From: Pseudomonas solani
GTDB lineage: Bacteria; Pseudomonadota; Gammaproteobacteria; Pseudomonadales; Pseudomonadaceae
Assembly: GCF_026072635.1 (NCBI RefSeq)
Contig: NZ_AP023081.1
Location: forward strand, 3,716,501 to 3,780,500
Length of the DNA stretch: 64,000 nucleotides
Reading direction: 5' to 3'
The notes beneath the pieces are model-generated. The model saw only the letters and a list, made by a program, of their open reading frames with translations. It made no database searches and was not told where the DNA came from. A program made the position numbers and the translations under genes. This document shows, piece after piece, positions 40,868 through 48,676 of the stretch. Each line of letters starts with the position of its first letter. Position 1 is the first letter of the stretch.

Positions 40868-41227
40868 ATGCAGATCGCCATCAAAGAATTCTTCGACGCA
40901 TTCCCCGGCTTCGAGGTGTCCATCAAGCCCCGTCCCGACGGCATGCTGCTGCTTACCCTGGGCAAGCAGGGCGAGGCCGCCATGAGCAAGGCCATCCAGA
41001 GCGATGCGGTGTTCTGCAAGGAACGTGTGCGTGGCCTGATCCGTGACGTGATGCGCGAGATGAAGCTGGCCTCCGGCGAGGTCACCTGGAAAGGCGAGGG
41101 CAATATCTGGCTTACCCGCGAGCTGCCCACCTTCACCGGCGGGCCGATCCAGATGACCGCCGCCAAGACCCTGGTGGAGCGCCGCAAACTGGAGCGCCAG
41201 AGCAACCGCCGCGCACTGGTGAGCTGA
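40868..41227 (+). CDS. Small DUF3509-type protein
   Basis: A 119-aa soluble protein, MQIAIKEFFDAFPGFEVSIKP. The pattern (short helix, PRPDGMLLLTLGK strands, then a helix with RVRGLIRDVMREMKLA) fits the Pseudomonas DUF3509 family, whose function is unknown. The tail is basic (ERRKLERQSNRRALVS). I prefer the ATG at 40868, 8 bp after AGGGAG; an ATG at 40862 is possible. A sigma-54 type promoter upstream suggests nitrogen- or stress-linked expression. Confidence 0.6.
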   Translation: MQIAIKEFFDAFPGFEVSIKPRPDGMLLLTLGKQGEAAMSKAIQSDAVFCKERVRGLIRDVMREMKLASGEVTWKGEGNIWLTRELPTFTGGPIQMTAAKTLVERRKLERQSNRRALVS

Positions 41228-41463
41228 GTTCCTCGGGCAACGTGCGCAGCAACCGTTAGGGAATTTTTCGCGATCCTTGCGCTCAATCCATCATGAAATC
41301 CACGGCGATAAACCGGGTCGTTCGTCACGATTGTGGCGCCGCTTTCTGTTAGTTTGTCGCCCTTGAATCAATGGAATGCGCGGCTCCAGAACGGCCGGCA
41401 ACGGTCGCTGACCCCTTCGGTGAACCGGCGGGACGGCAGTGGGGCATCGAAGGAGATCGCGTT

Positions 41464-43728
41464 TTGACACCCAGCGACAGTGTCGCGGCACTGGCCACCG
41501 CAAGCGAGAACTGCGCGCGGGAAGCCATTCGCATACCCGGCAGCATCCAGCCACACGGCTTCATGCTGGTGTTCGACGAGGCCGATGGGCGCGTGGTCCA
41601 GGCCAGCGCCAACGTCGTCGATTGGCTCGGCCTGCCCGTCGAGGAACTACTCGGCCGCCGTTTCGACGAACTCCTGCAGGACAGCGAGGTGCTGCACAAG
41701 CACCTGGCGCAGCTGGATGACGGCGAGCACAAGCCCTTCCACATCGGCGATGTGCTGTTCACCTGTGGTGCCCGCGCCGGGCAGCCGACCGCGATGATGG
41801 TGCACCGCCACGATCAGGTGCTGATCGCCGAATTCGAGCCTGCCGCGGAGGGGGGCGCTGCCGAGGGCGGCATCTACCCCCTGTTGCGCGGTTTCATCGG
41901 TCGCCTGCAGGAGGCCGAAAGCATCGAGGCGCTCTGCCGCTTCGCAGTGGCCGAGCTCAAGCGCGTCACCGGCTTCGGTCGGGTCAAGGCCTACAGTTTC
42001 GACGCCGAAGGCAACGGCCTGGTGCTGGCCGAGGAGGCCGATTCCGGCTACCCGCGCTACCTGGGCCTGTGCTTCCCTGCTTCCGACATTCCCCAGCAGG
42101 CCCGCGCGCTCTACTGCGCCAACCGCATCCGCGTGATCGAGGACGCCAACTACCAGCCTTCGCCCCTGCAGCCGGTGGACAACCCGCTCACCGGGCAGCC
42201 GCTGGACCTGAGTTTCGCCGCCCTGCGCAGCGTTTCCCCGGTGCACCTGCAGTACATGCGCAACATGGGCACGATGGCCTCGATGTCCATTTCCATCGTC
42301 GTCCGTGGCCGGCTCTGGGGGCTTATCTCCTGCCATGACGAGCAGCCCCGCACGGTGGGCTTCCAGACCCGCATCGCCTGCGAACTGATGGGCAGCGTGT
42401 TGTCGCTGCAGATCGAAAGCCGCGAAGCCCACGGCCAGACCCAGCGCCTGCTCGGCCTGCGCCAGCACATCGTGCACATGCTCTCGTCCATGGCCGACCG
42501 CGACAGCGTCGCCGCCGGCCTGCTGGCCTTGCCGGACACCTTCCTGGGGTTCGCTCGCGCCAGTGGCGCCGCGATCATTTCCGCCGCCCGTTGCGACCTG
42601 GTGGGGCAGACCCCGCCCGAGGCCCAGGTCAACGCCCTGGTGCATTGGCTGGCGCGGCGCGACGGCGAGGTTTTCCACACCGACAACATCGGCCGTGACA
42701 TCACCGAGCTGCCCGAGCTGGCCCGCCACATTGGCGGCGTGCTGGCGGTGGCCATCTCGCAGATCCACTCCCATTACCTGCTGTGGTTCCGCCCGGAGCA
42801 AGTGCGCACCGTCGAGTGGGCCGGCAGGCCGGAGAAGAGCATCGGCCCAGGTGGCGCGCTCAACCCGCGCAGCAGCTTCGAGAGCTGGCAGGAGACGGTG
42901 AAGGGCTACTGCACACCCTGGGACCCGCTGGAGGTGGAAGGGGTTGCCGAATTGCGCACGGCGGTGCTCGGCATCGTGTTGCGCAAGGCCGAGGAGCTGG
43001 CCCAGCTGGCCGGCGAGTTGAAACGATCCAACAAGGAGCTGGAAGCCTTCTCCTACAGCGTTTCCCATGACCTGCGTGCGCCCCTGCGGCACATCGCCGG
43101 GTACGCCGAGCTGCTGGGTGAGTTCGAGGGCGAGCGCCTGTCCGAGCGCGGCCTGCGCTTCCTCGACCATATCGGCGAGTCGGCGCGTTTCGCCGGCACC
43201 CTGGTGGACAACCTGCTGAGTTTCTCGCAGATGGGCCGTGCTGCCCTGCGCCTCTCCGATGTCGACCTGCAGGCGCAGGTGGAGGCCATCCGCACCGAGA
43301 TGGCGCCGGACTTCGAAGGGCGTCGCGTCGAGTGGCGCATCGAGGGGCTGCCGGTGGTCATCGCCGATGCCGCCTTCCTCCACCTGGCGATGCGCAACCT
43401 GCTGTCCAACGCCATCAAGTACAGCCGCGATCGCAGCCCATCGATCATCGAGGTCAGCGCCCGTGTCGAAGGCAACGAGGTGGTGGTGGCGGTGAGCGAC
43501 AACGGCGTGGGGTTCGACATGGAGTACGCCGGCAAGCTGTTCGGCGTGTTCCAGCGCCTGCACCGCATGGAAGAGTTCGAAGGCACCGGCATCGGCCTGG
43601 CCAGCGTGCGCCGCATCATCGAACGCCATGATGGCCGGGTCTGGGCCGAAGGCCGGTTGGACGAAGGCGCGACCTTCTATTTCGCACTGCCCCTGCGTGG
43701 GCAGGAAACACCGCAACAGCAACCATGA
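41464..43728 (+). CDS. bphP: Bacteriophytochrome histidine kinase
   Basis: A 754-aa red/far-red photoreceptor kinase. From a TTG start at 41464 (AAGGAG 8 bp upstream) it reads LTPSDSVAALATASENCARE, putting the biliverdin-binding Cys at residue 17, the normal place; the in-frame ATG at 41371 would put it at 48. The PAS domain (IPGSIQPHGFMLVFDEADG) is followed by GAF with CFPASDIPQQARALYC, the PHY domain, HisKA with the phospho-His near 535 (SVSHDLRAPLRH), and HATPase (LLSNAIKYSRD, DNGVGFDM, EGTGIGLASV). First gene of a four-gene operon that ends with a heme oxygenase, which makes the chromophore. Confidence 0.93.
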   Translation: MTPSDSVAALATASENCAREAIRIPGSIQPHGFMLVFDEADGRVVQASANVVDWLGLPVEELLGRRFDELLQDSEVLHKHLAQLDDGEHKPFHIGDVLFTCGARAGQPTAMMVHRHDQVLIAEFEPAAEGGAAEGGIYPLLRGFIGRLQEAESIEALCRFAVAELKRVTGFGRVKAYSFDAEGNGLVLAEEADSGYPRYLGLCFPASDIPQQARALYCANRIRVIEDANYQPSPLQPVDNPLTGQPLDLSFAALRSVSPVHLQYMRNMGTMASMSISIVVRGRLWGLISCHDEQPRTVGFQTRIACELMGSVLSLQIESREAHGQTQRLLGLRQHIVHMLSSMADRDSVAAGLLALPDTFLGFARASGAAIISAARCDLVGQTPPEAQVNALVHWLARRDGEVFHTDNIGRDITELPELARHIGGVLAVAISQIHSHYLLWFRPEQVRTVEWAGRPEKSIGPGGALNPRSSFESWQETVKGYCTPWDPLEVEGVAELRTAVLGIVLRKAEELAQLAGELKRSNKELEAFSYSVSHDLRAPLRHIAGYAELLGEFEGERLSERGLRFLDHIGESARFAGTLVDNLLSFSQMGRAALRLSDVDLQAQVEAIRTEMAPDFEGRRVEWRIEGLPVVIADAAFLHLAMRNLLSNAIKYSRDRSPSIIEVSARVEGNEVVVAVSDNGVGFDMEYAGKLFGVFQRLHRMEEFEGTGIGLASVRRIIERHDGRVWAEGRLDEGATFYFALPLRGQETPQQQP

Positions 43729-43737
43729 GGATCGACG

Positions 43738-44199
43738 ATGCTCAAACCCATCCTTCTGATTGAAGACAACCCGCACGACCTCGAACTGACACTCGTGGCC
43801 CTGGAGCGCAGCCAGCTCGCCAACGATGTGATCGTTTTGCGTGATGGCGCCGAGGCGCTCGACTACCTGTTCCGCCGCAACGCCTACGCCGGGCGCGACG
43901 ACGGCAATCCGGCGGTGATGCTGCTGGACCTCAAGCTGCCCAAGATCGACGGCCTCGAGGTGCTCAAGACCGTGCGCGAAAGCGCCGAGCTGCGCAGCAT
44001 CCCCGTGGTCATGCTCACCTCCTCGCGGGAGGAGCCCGACCTGGAGCGCGCCTACGCGCTGGGGGTGAACGCCTACGTGGTGAAACCGGTCGAATTCAAG
44101 GAATTCGTCGCGGCCATCTCCGACCTGGGCATCTTCTGGGCCGTGCTGAACGAGCCGCCGCCCGGCTCGCTGCGCCTCCAGCGCCGCCCGGTCACCTGA
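43738..44199 (+). CDS. Phytochrome response regulator, single REC domain
   Basis: A 153-aa stand-alone receiver of the Rcp1 type. Acidic pocket ILLIEDNPHDLE, phospho-acceptor Asp64 in VMLLDLKLPKIDG, Thr in VVMLTSSREEPDL, and Lys in AYVVKPVEF. The extension FKEFVAAISDLGIFWAVLNEPP is typical of phytochrome partners. It lies 9 bp after the photoreceptor gene and probably takes its phosphate. No output domain. Confidence 0.92.
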   Translation: MLKPILLIEDNPHDLELTLVALERSQLANDVIVLRDGAEALDYLFRRNAYAGRDDGNPAVMLLDLKLPKIDGLEVLKTVRESAELRSIPVVMLTSSREEPDLERAYALGVNAYVVKPVEFKEFVAAISDLGIFWAVLNEPPPGSLRLQRRPVT

Positions 44200-44260
44200 A
44201 CCGCGACACCCGCCACACCTCGGCCCCGCGCCGGGAAACAGGAAGCCACGACGACCGTCC

Positions 44261-46648
44261 ATGCCGCCGAAGCCTTTGAACCTGCTGTTAGTCGAAGACA
44301 GCTCCCGTGATGCCGAGCTGGCCCTGCTGACGCTCGAACGCAGCGGCCTGTCGGTGGAGTCCACCCTGGTCTACCACCACCGGGCCGTGGAAGAAGCCTT
44401 GCTGCGCGGGCAGTACGACCTGATCCTCTGCGACTTCATCCTGCCCGGCTCCTCCGGGGCCCAGGCCCTGGAAGTGGCGCGACGCCTCGCACCCAAGACC
44501 CCGTTCATCTTCCTCTCCGGCGTGTTCGGCGAGGAGCACGCGGTGGAGATGATGCGCCAGGGCGCCATCGACTACGTGCTCAAGCAGAACCTCAGCCTGC
44601 TGCCCAAGGCGGTGACCCGCGCGCTCTCCGAGGTGCATGAGCGTCGTCGCCGGCGGATGGCCGAAGAAGCGCTGATGGAAGTGGAGGTGCGCGCACGCCT
44701 GGCCATCGACTCGGCGCGCATGGGCATGTGGGACTACCAGCCCGAGGGCGACCGGGTCATCTGGGATGAGCGCTGCAAGGCGCTCTACGAGCTGCCCCAG
44801 GACGCCGAGATCAACCTGCGTACCTTCCTCGACCGCTGCCACCCGAAGGACCGCCCCTACCTCGAGCGCAAGATGAACGAGGCGCTGTCCCAGGACAGCG
44901 GCAACGAATACCAGGTCGAGTACCGCCTGCAACTGCCCGGCGGCCGCGAGCGCTGGGTGCAGACCAGTGGCCGGGCCTTTTTCGAAGACGGCCGCTGCGT
45001 GCGCTTCATCGGCGTGTTGCAGGACATCAGCGAGCAGAAGTACGCCACTGAGGCCCTGCAGCGCCTCAACGAGATGCTGGGCGAGCGCGTGGAGCGCCGC
45101 ACCCGCGAGCGCGACCGCACCTGGGAACTCTCCCGCGAGCTGTTGGCGGTGCTGCGTTTCGACATGACGCCCATCGCCCTCAACCCTGCCTGGGAAGAGA
45201 CCCTCGGCCTCACCCGCCAGCAGCTGACCCGTGTGCAGCTCTGGCAACTGATCCACCCGGACGACATCGACGCCACCTTGCAAGAGGCCGAGAACATCGC
45301 CAACGGCAACGTCTCCACCCGCTTCGTCAACCGCATGCGCCACAAGGACGGCGAGTACCGCTGGCTGTCCTGGACGGTGGTCCCCGACGAGGGGCTGATG
45401 TATGCCGCCGTGCGCGACATCAGCTACGAGCGTGCGGTGATGGACGAACTGGCTACCACCAACCAGCAACTGCGCGAAGAGATCCACGAGCGCCAGCGCG
45501 CCGAAGCGGCCCTGCATCAGATGCAGCGCCTGGAGGCGGTGGGCCAGCTCACGGCGGGCGTGGCGCACGATTTCAACAACCTGCTGACGGTGATCCTCGC
45601 CAGCACCACATTCATCGAGCGCGACCTGGCCCGGGGCACCTTCGAGCGCACCCAGGGCCGCCTGCAGAACATCAAGGAAGCCGGCGAGCGTGGTGCCAAG
45701 CTCACCGGCCAGTTGCTCGCCTTCGCCCGGCGCCAGCGCCTGGAGCCGGTGGCGGTCAACCTCAACGACACGGTGCAGGGGCTGCTGGACATGCTCCAGC
45801 GCACCCTGGGTGGCGCCATCTGGATCGAGACCGACACCGCTCCCGGCCTGTGGGGCGCACTGGTGGACCCGACCCAGACGGAGATGATCATCCTCAACCT
45901 GGCCATCAACGCCCGCGATGCCATGCCCACCGGCGGCTCCCTGCGCCTGAGCACCTCCAACCAGGTCATCAGCGAGCCCGCGCAGCGCCCCGAAGACCCG
46001 GAGCCCGGCCCCTACGTGGTGCTGGCGATCACCGACTCGGGCAGCGGCATGAGCGACGAGGTGCTGGCCAAGGCCTTCGAACCCTTCTTCACCACCAAGG
46101 AGGTGGGCAAGGGCTCCGGCCTGGGGCTGGCCCAGGTGTTCGGTTTCGCCAAGCAGTCCGGCGGTGGCGTCAGCATCGAGACACAGGAAGGGCGGGGCAC
46201 CACGGTGAAGGTTTTCCTGCCCTGCATCCAGGCCGATGCCGGCGAAGAACAACCGGAATTGCACCTGCCCGCCGACCCCCCTCTGGGTGGCCCGAAGCGC
46301 ACCATCCTGCTGGTGGACGACGACGACAACGTGCGTGAGGTGACTGCGGCGCTGCTGCACGCCCTGGGCTACCGGGTGCGCGAGGCCGAGAGTGCGGCAC
46401 GGGGCCTGGAAGAGCTCGATGACGGCGTCGATCTGTTGCTCACCGATTTCGCCATGCCCGCCATGAACGGCGCGGAGTTCGCACGCGCGGCGCGGCAACG
46501 CTACCCGCAGTTGCCGGTGCTGTTCATCACTGGCTATGCCGAGCTCGATGAGCTGGATGTGGGCGACAGCGTGATCGTGCAGAAGCCCTTCCGCGATGAA
46601 GAACTGGCCACCAAGCTCAGCGCCGCACTGAAAGGGGCGGCGGCATGA
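44261..46648 (+). CDS. Hybrid sensor kinase with N-terminal REC (REC-PAS-PAS-HisKA-HATPase-REC)
   Basis: A 795-aa cytoplasmic hybrid kinase. N-terminal receiver with Asp58 (YDLILCDFILPG); two PAS domains (about 145-270 and 290-400; RLAIDSARMGMWDYQPEGD and FDMTPIALNPAWEETLGL); HisKA with His436 (LTAGVAHDFNNLLTVI); HATPase motifs ITDSGSGMSDEVL and GSGLGLAQVFGFAKQS; C-terminal receiver with Asp729 (LLLTDFAMPAMNG). With receivers at both ends it can take input from the phytochrome relay and hold an internal phosphorelay. Its stop overlaps the heme oxygenase start by 4 bp. No DNA-binding output is encoded here. Confidence 0.92.
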   Translation: MPPKPLNLLLVEDSSRDAELALLTLERSGLSVESTLVYHHRAVEEALLRGQYDLILCDFILPGSSGAQALEVARRLAPKTPFIFLSGVFGEEHAVEMMRQGAIDYVLKQNLSLLPKAVTRALSEVHERRRRRMAEEALMEVEVRARLAIDSARMGMWDYQPEGDRVIWDERCKALYELPQDAEINLRTFLDRCHPKDRPYLERKMNEALSQDSGNEYQVEYRLQLPGGRERWVQTSGRAFFEDGRCVRFIGVLQDISEQKYATEALQRLNEMLGERVERRTRERDRTWELSRELLAVLRFDMTPIALNPAWEETLGLTRQQLTRVQLWQLIHPDDIDATLQEAENIANGNVSTRFVNRMRHKDGEYRWLSWTVVPDEGLMYAAVRDISYERAVMDELATTNQQLREEIHERQRAEAALHQMQRLEAVGQLTAGVAHDFNNLLTVILASTTFIERDLARGTFERTQGRLQNIKEAGERGAKLTGQLLAFARRQRLEPVAVNLNDTVQGLLDMLQRTLGGAIWIETDTAPGLWGALVDPTQTEMIILNLAINARDAMPTGGSLRLSTSNQVISEPAQRPEDPEPGPYVVLAITDSGSGMSDEVLAKAFEPFFTTKEVGKGSGLGLAQVFGFAKQSGGGVSIETQEGRGTTVKVFLPCIQADAGEEQPELHLPADPPLGGPKRTILLVDDDDNVREVTAALLHALGYRVREAESAARGLEELDDGVDLLLTDFAMPAMNGAEFARAARQRYPQLPVLFITGYAELDELDVGDSVIVQKPFRDEELATKLSAALKGAAA

Positions 46649-47205
46649 GCCTGCGCCAGTTCCTGCGCGAATCGGGGGAGCACTGGCACGCGCGGGTCGA
46701 CCAGGCCTACTCGACCTATTCGCTGGAAAGCCGCGCCGGCTACGGTGCCTTCCTCCAGGCCCACGCCCGCGCGCTGCTGGCGCTGGAGCCGGCCCTGGAA
46801 ACCGCCGGCATCGAACGGCTGCTGGACGACTGGCCGCAACGCCGCCGCCGCGAAGCCCTGTGCCGCGACCTGCAAACCCTGCAACTGCCCATCCCCGATG
46901 CGCTCGCCACGGCACTCCCCATCGACACCGGCTCCCTCTGGGGCCTCGCCTATGTGCTGGAAGGCTCGCGCCTCGGCTCCCGCCTGCTCGCCGGCCGCGT
47001 GCGCCAGGCCAACTGGCCCGGCGCCGACAGCGCCCTCGGCTACCTCGGCCACGGCGAAGGCCAGCCGCTCTGGCCCGGATTCCTGAAGCGCCTGGAAGAG
47101 CAAGACGGGCGGCTCGACCCCGCCGCCCTGCGTGCAGGCGTCGAAGTCGGCTTCCGTACCTTTCTTGCCGCCACCGAGCACGCCGCCACAGTGGCTCACG
47201 CGTAG
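46645..47205 (+). CDS. bphO: Heme oxygenase, phytochrome-associated (BphO)
   Basis: A 186-aa heme oxygenase that makes biliverdin for the phytochrome. The distal helix SLWGLAYVLEGSRLGSRLLA has the family Gly-rich pattern with EGSRLG. The proximal His is probably in HWHARVDQAYSTY near residues 13-15. It is coupled to the hybrid kinase gene by a 4-bp overlap, and is last in the operon instead of directly beside bphP, which differs from the usual bphO-bphP pair. Confidence 0.88.
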   Translation: MSLRQFLRESGEHWHARVDQAYSTYSLESRAGYGAFLQAHARALLALEPALETAGIERLLDDWPQRRRREALCRDLQTLQLPIPDALATALPIDTGSLWGLAYVLEGSRLGSRLLAGRVRQANWPGADSALGYLGHGEGQPLWPGFLKRLEEQDGRLDPAALRAGVEVGFRTFLAATEHAATVAHA

Positions 47206-47219
47206 CCGCCCATTGCGAC

Positions 47220-47321
47220 ACCGCCGGTGGAGGTAAACAGCGACCTCCACCCTACACACGGATCAATCCGTAGCCTGGGCTTCAGCCCGGGAGCCTCCAC
47301 ACCGCAGTAGCAGGCTTATGT
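47220..47321. repeat. Family-A and family-B repeats left of the IS110 element
   Basis: GGTGGAGGTAAACAGCGACC and TCCACCCTACACACG form an inverted family-A unit (about 47228-47260); GTAGCCTGGGCTTCAGCCCG (47270 on) is family B. The right side (48590-48662) has nearly the same order of units. The last bases before the element, GGCTTATGT, rejoin with AGGGTGGAC on the other side if the element is removed. Confidence 0.8.
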
Positions 47322-47338
47322 AGATACCGTCTTGATCC

Positions 47339-48310
47339 CTAGTGAGCAAGGGCCAGTTTTACGTCGTACGGCTGGCCCGATTTCAAGACGCCATAAGCGA
47401 TGTTCAGCAGCTTACGCATCGCTGCGCAGATGATCTGCATGCCGGTCTTGCCCTTGGCTCTGAGGCGTTCTCTCATCGCTTTGATCGCCCCGTTGTGCTG
47501 CAGGGCGCAAACGGCAGGCATGTACAGCCCAGCACGCAGCCGCGATGAGCCCATCTTGGAAATGCGGGTCTGCCCCCGGTACTTACCAGACTCCTGCAAA
47601 CGCGGGTTGAGTCCGGCAAAGGCGGTAATCGCGCGGCTGCTGGTGAAGCGATGAGGGTCGCCCAGCTCCGCCAGGATCAGGGCGGCTGTCTTGTCCGCGA
47701 TGCCATCGATGCTGGTCAACAGATCACGTTTGCCACGCAGATCCGGGTCATTGTCGATGTGGTCGTTGATGGCTTTGAGGGTTTCCTCGATCTGTTGCTC
47801 GATGTGCCGCAACACTGAGCGGATCGACTCCTGCACGCTGGTATCGGCCACCTCCAGGCGATTGCTCTCCATCTGCTGGATTTCCTGCAGATCTGCCAGG
47901 CGCCGCATCAGTGCTTTCAGGCGCCGTATGGCGCGAGGTTCAGGCTGCCAGGGCCGTAGCTCATCTTGGTGGCGCTCGCCGTATTCGGCGATCAGCTTGG
48001 CGTCGACCTTGTCAGTTTTCACGCGCTGCAGCTGACTGCGGGCGTAGTGGGCGATCTGCGCAGGGTTGAGGACGCAGACCCGATAGCGCTGTTCCAGCAG
48101 CCATTCGGCCAGGGCTTCATGGTGGATGCCGGTGGCTTCCATCACGACCCAGGCACCCGCCTCGCTGTGCTTGTTCAGCCACTCCTGCAGCGTGCGAAAG
48201 CCCGCCTCGCTGTTGGCCAACTTGGCCTTGGTGCGGTACTTGCCGTTCGCCTGCAGGGTGGCGATATCGAACGTATGCTTGGCAATGTCGATACCAATGA
48301 CACTGGGCAT
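47339..48310 (-). CDS. IS110-family transposase (RuvC-like DEDD recombinase)
   Basis: A 323-aa IS110 transposase. The N-terminal DEDD RuvC-like domain shows Asp in VIGIDIAKHTFDI, Glu in VVMEATGIHHEAL and the paired Asp residues in RVKTDKVDAKLIAEYG. The C-terminal transposase-20 type domain has ITAFAGLNPRLQESGKYRG and the Ser-containing KMGSSRLRAGLY. The ATG at 48310 has AGGAGG 8 bp upstream, chosen over 48334. The frame is intact, so the element may be active. Noncoding DNA is long upstream and very short downstream, as in the IS110 (not IS1111) group. Confidence 0.93.
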   Translation of the reverse strand: MPSVIGIDIAKHTFDIATLQANGKYRTKAKLANSEAGFRTLQEWLNKHSEAGAWVVMEATGIHHEALAEWLLEQRYRVCVLNPAQIAHYARSQLQRVKTDKVDAKLIAEYGERHQDELRPWQPEPRAIRRLKALMRRLADLQEIQQMESNRLEVADTSVQESIRSVLRHIEQQIEETLKAINDHIDNDPDLRGKRDLLTSIDGIADKTAALILAELGDPHRFTSSRAITAFAGLNPRLQESGKYRGQTRISKMGSSRLRAGLYMPAVCALQHNGAIKAMRERLRAKGKTGMQIICAAMRKLLNIAYGVLKSGQPYDVKLALAH

Positions 48311-48349
48311 GTGAGCTCCTCCTGATCGTTCCAAATGCGATCATCACTG

Positions 48350-48532
48350 CACCCGGCCCAACCTTGTGAATGCGAGCTCTGGGCTCAAGATACCGTTCGG
48401 GCTGTTCGAGTGAGTGTGGAGGGGCGGAGCACTATCTACGTCGCAGGCTCAGGGCCTAAGGGTGGACACGACTTCCAGCCCCTCCCCCGATGATCAGTCG
48501 GGAACTATTACCCCTGAAGGGGTAGTTAGTCG
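48350..48532 (-). ncRNA. Candidate IS110 bridge RNA
   Basis: On the transposase strand, three stem-loops follow each other. (1) TACCCC-TTCA-GGGGTA (48524-48509). (2) An internal-loop hairpin closed by GGAGGGGC/GCCCCTCC (48485-48478 and 48425-48418) with inner stem AGGC/GCCT. (3) A second one closed by GCCC/GGGC near 48401-48398 and 48359-48356 with inner stem GAGC/GCTC. The internal loop of (2) holds GTCCACCCT, equal to the left target half plus core, and CGTAG, complementary to CTACG. The internal loop of (3) holds ACGGTATCT, equal to the right-end donor half plus core, and ACAAG, complementary to CTTGT at the left end. This is the architecture known for the IS621 bridge RNA. Confidence 0.75.
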
Positions 48533-48538
48533 AGATAC

Positions 48539-48662
48539 AAGGGTGGACCCCGCTCTATCGGTCCAACATTCGCGGCCCGCTGTGGCAACGCTGGTGGAGG
48601 TAAAAAGCGACCTCCACCCTACACACGAGCCAACCCCGTAGCCTGGGCTTCAGCCCGGGAAG
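48539..48662. repeat. Family-A and family-B repeats right of the IS110 element
   Basis: A degenerate family-A unit begins AGGGTGGACCCCGCTC at the element junction. It is followed by an inverted unit GGTGGAGGTAAAAAGCGACC with TCCACCCTACACACG (48593-48627), and family B GTAGCCTGGGCTTCAGCCCG (about 48639-48658). The element has inserted at the first bases of the first unit. Confidence 0.8.
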
Positions 48663-48676
48663 CAGGCTGGTCGCAA

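Larger units (their letters stand above)
47322..48541 (-). mobile_element. IS110-family insertion sequence with deduced ends and CT core
   Basis: Element of about 1.2 kb. On the transposase strand the left end reads GTCCACC-CT-TGTATCTCG (48548 down to 48531) and the right end ACGGTAT-CT-ACATAAG (47330 down to 47315). The shared CT core (48541-48540 and 47323-47322) marks the ends. Deleting the element leaves GTAGGGTGGAC on the plus strand, the start of the family-A repeat seen elsewhere. There are no terminal inverted repeats and no target duplication beyond the core, as is normal for IS110. A 230-bp noncoding left part holds a bridge-RNA candidate. Confidence 0.85.

Noticed and set aside
41371..41463. 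ATG start of the phytochrome at 41371
   Set aside because: Adds 31 residues with no family counterpart; the TTG at 41464 has AAGGAG and puts the chromophore Cys at a normal position.
44288..47221. 977-codon open frame antisense to the hybrid kinase and heme oxygenase
   Set aside because: Shadow of well-supported plus-strand genes with intact kinase motifs; no protein-like features.
47322..48396. AGATACCGT at 47322 and 48388 as a target-site duplication of the IS
   Set aside because: The second copy is inside the element; it is better explained as the left donor guide in the bridge RNA copying the element end.
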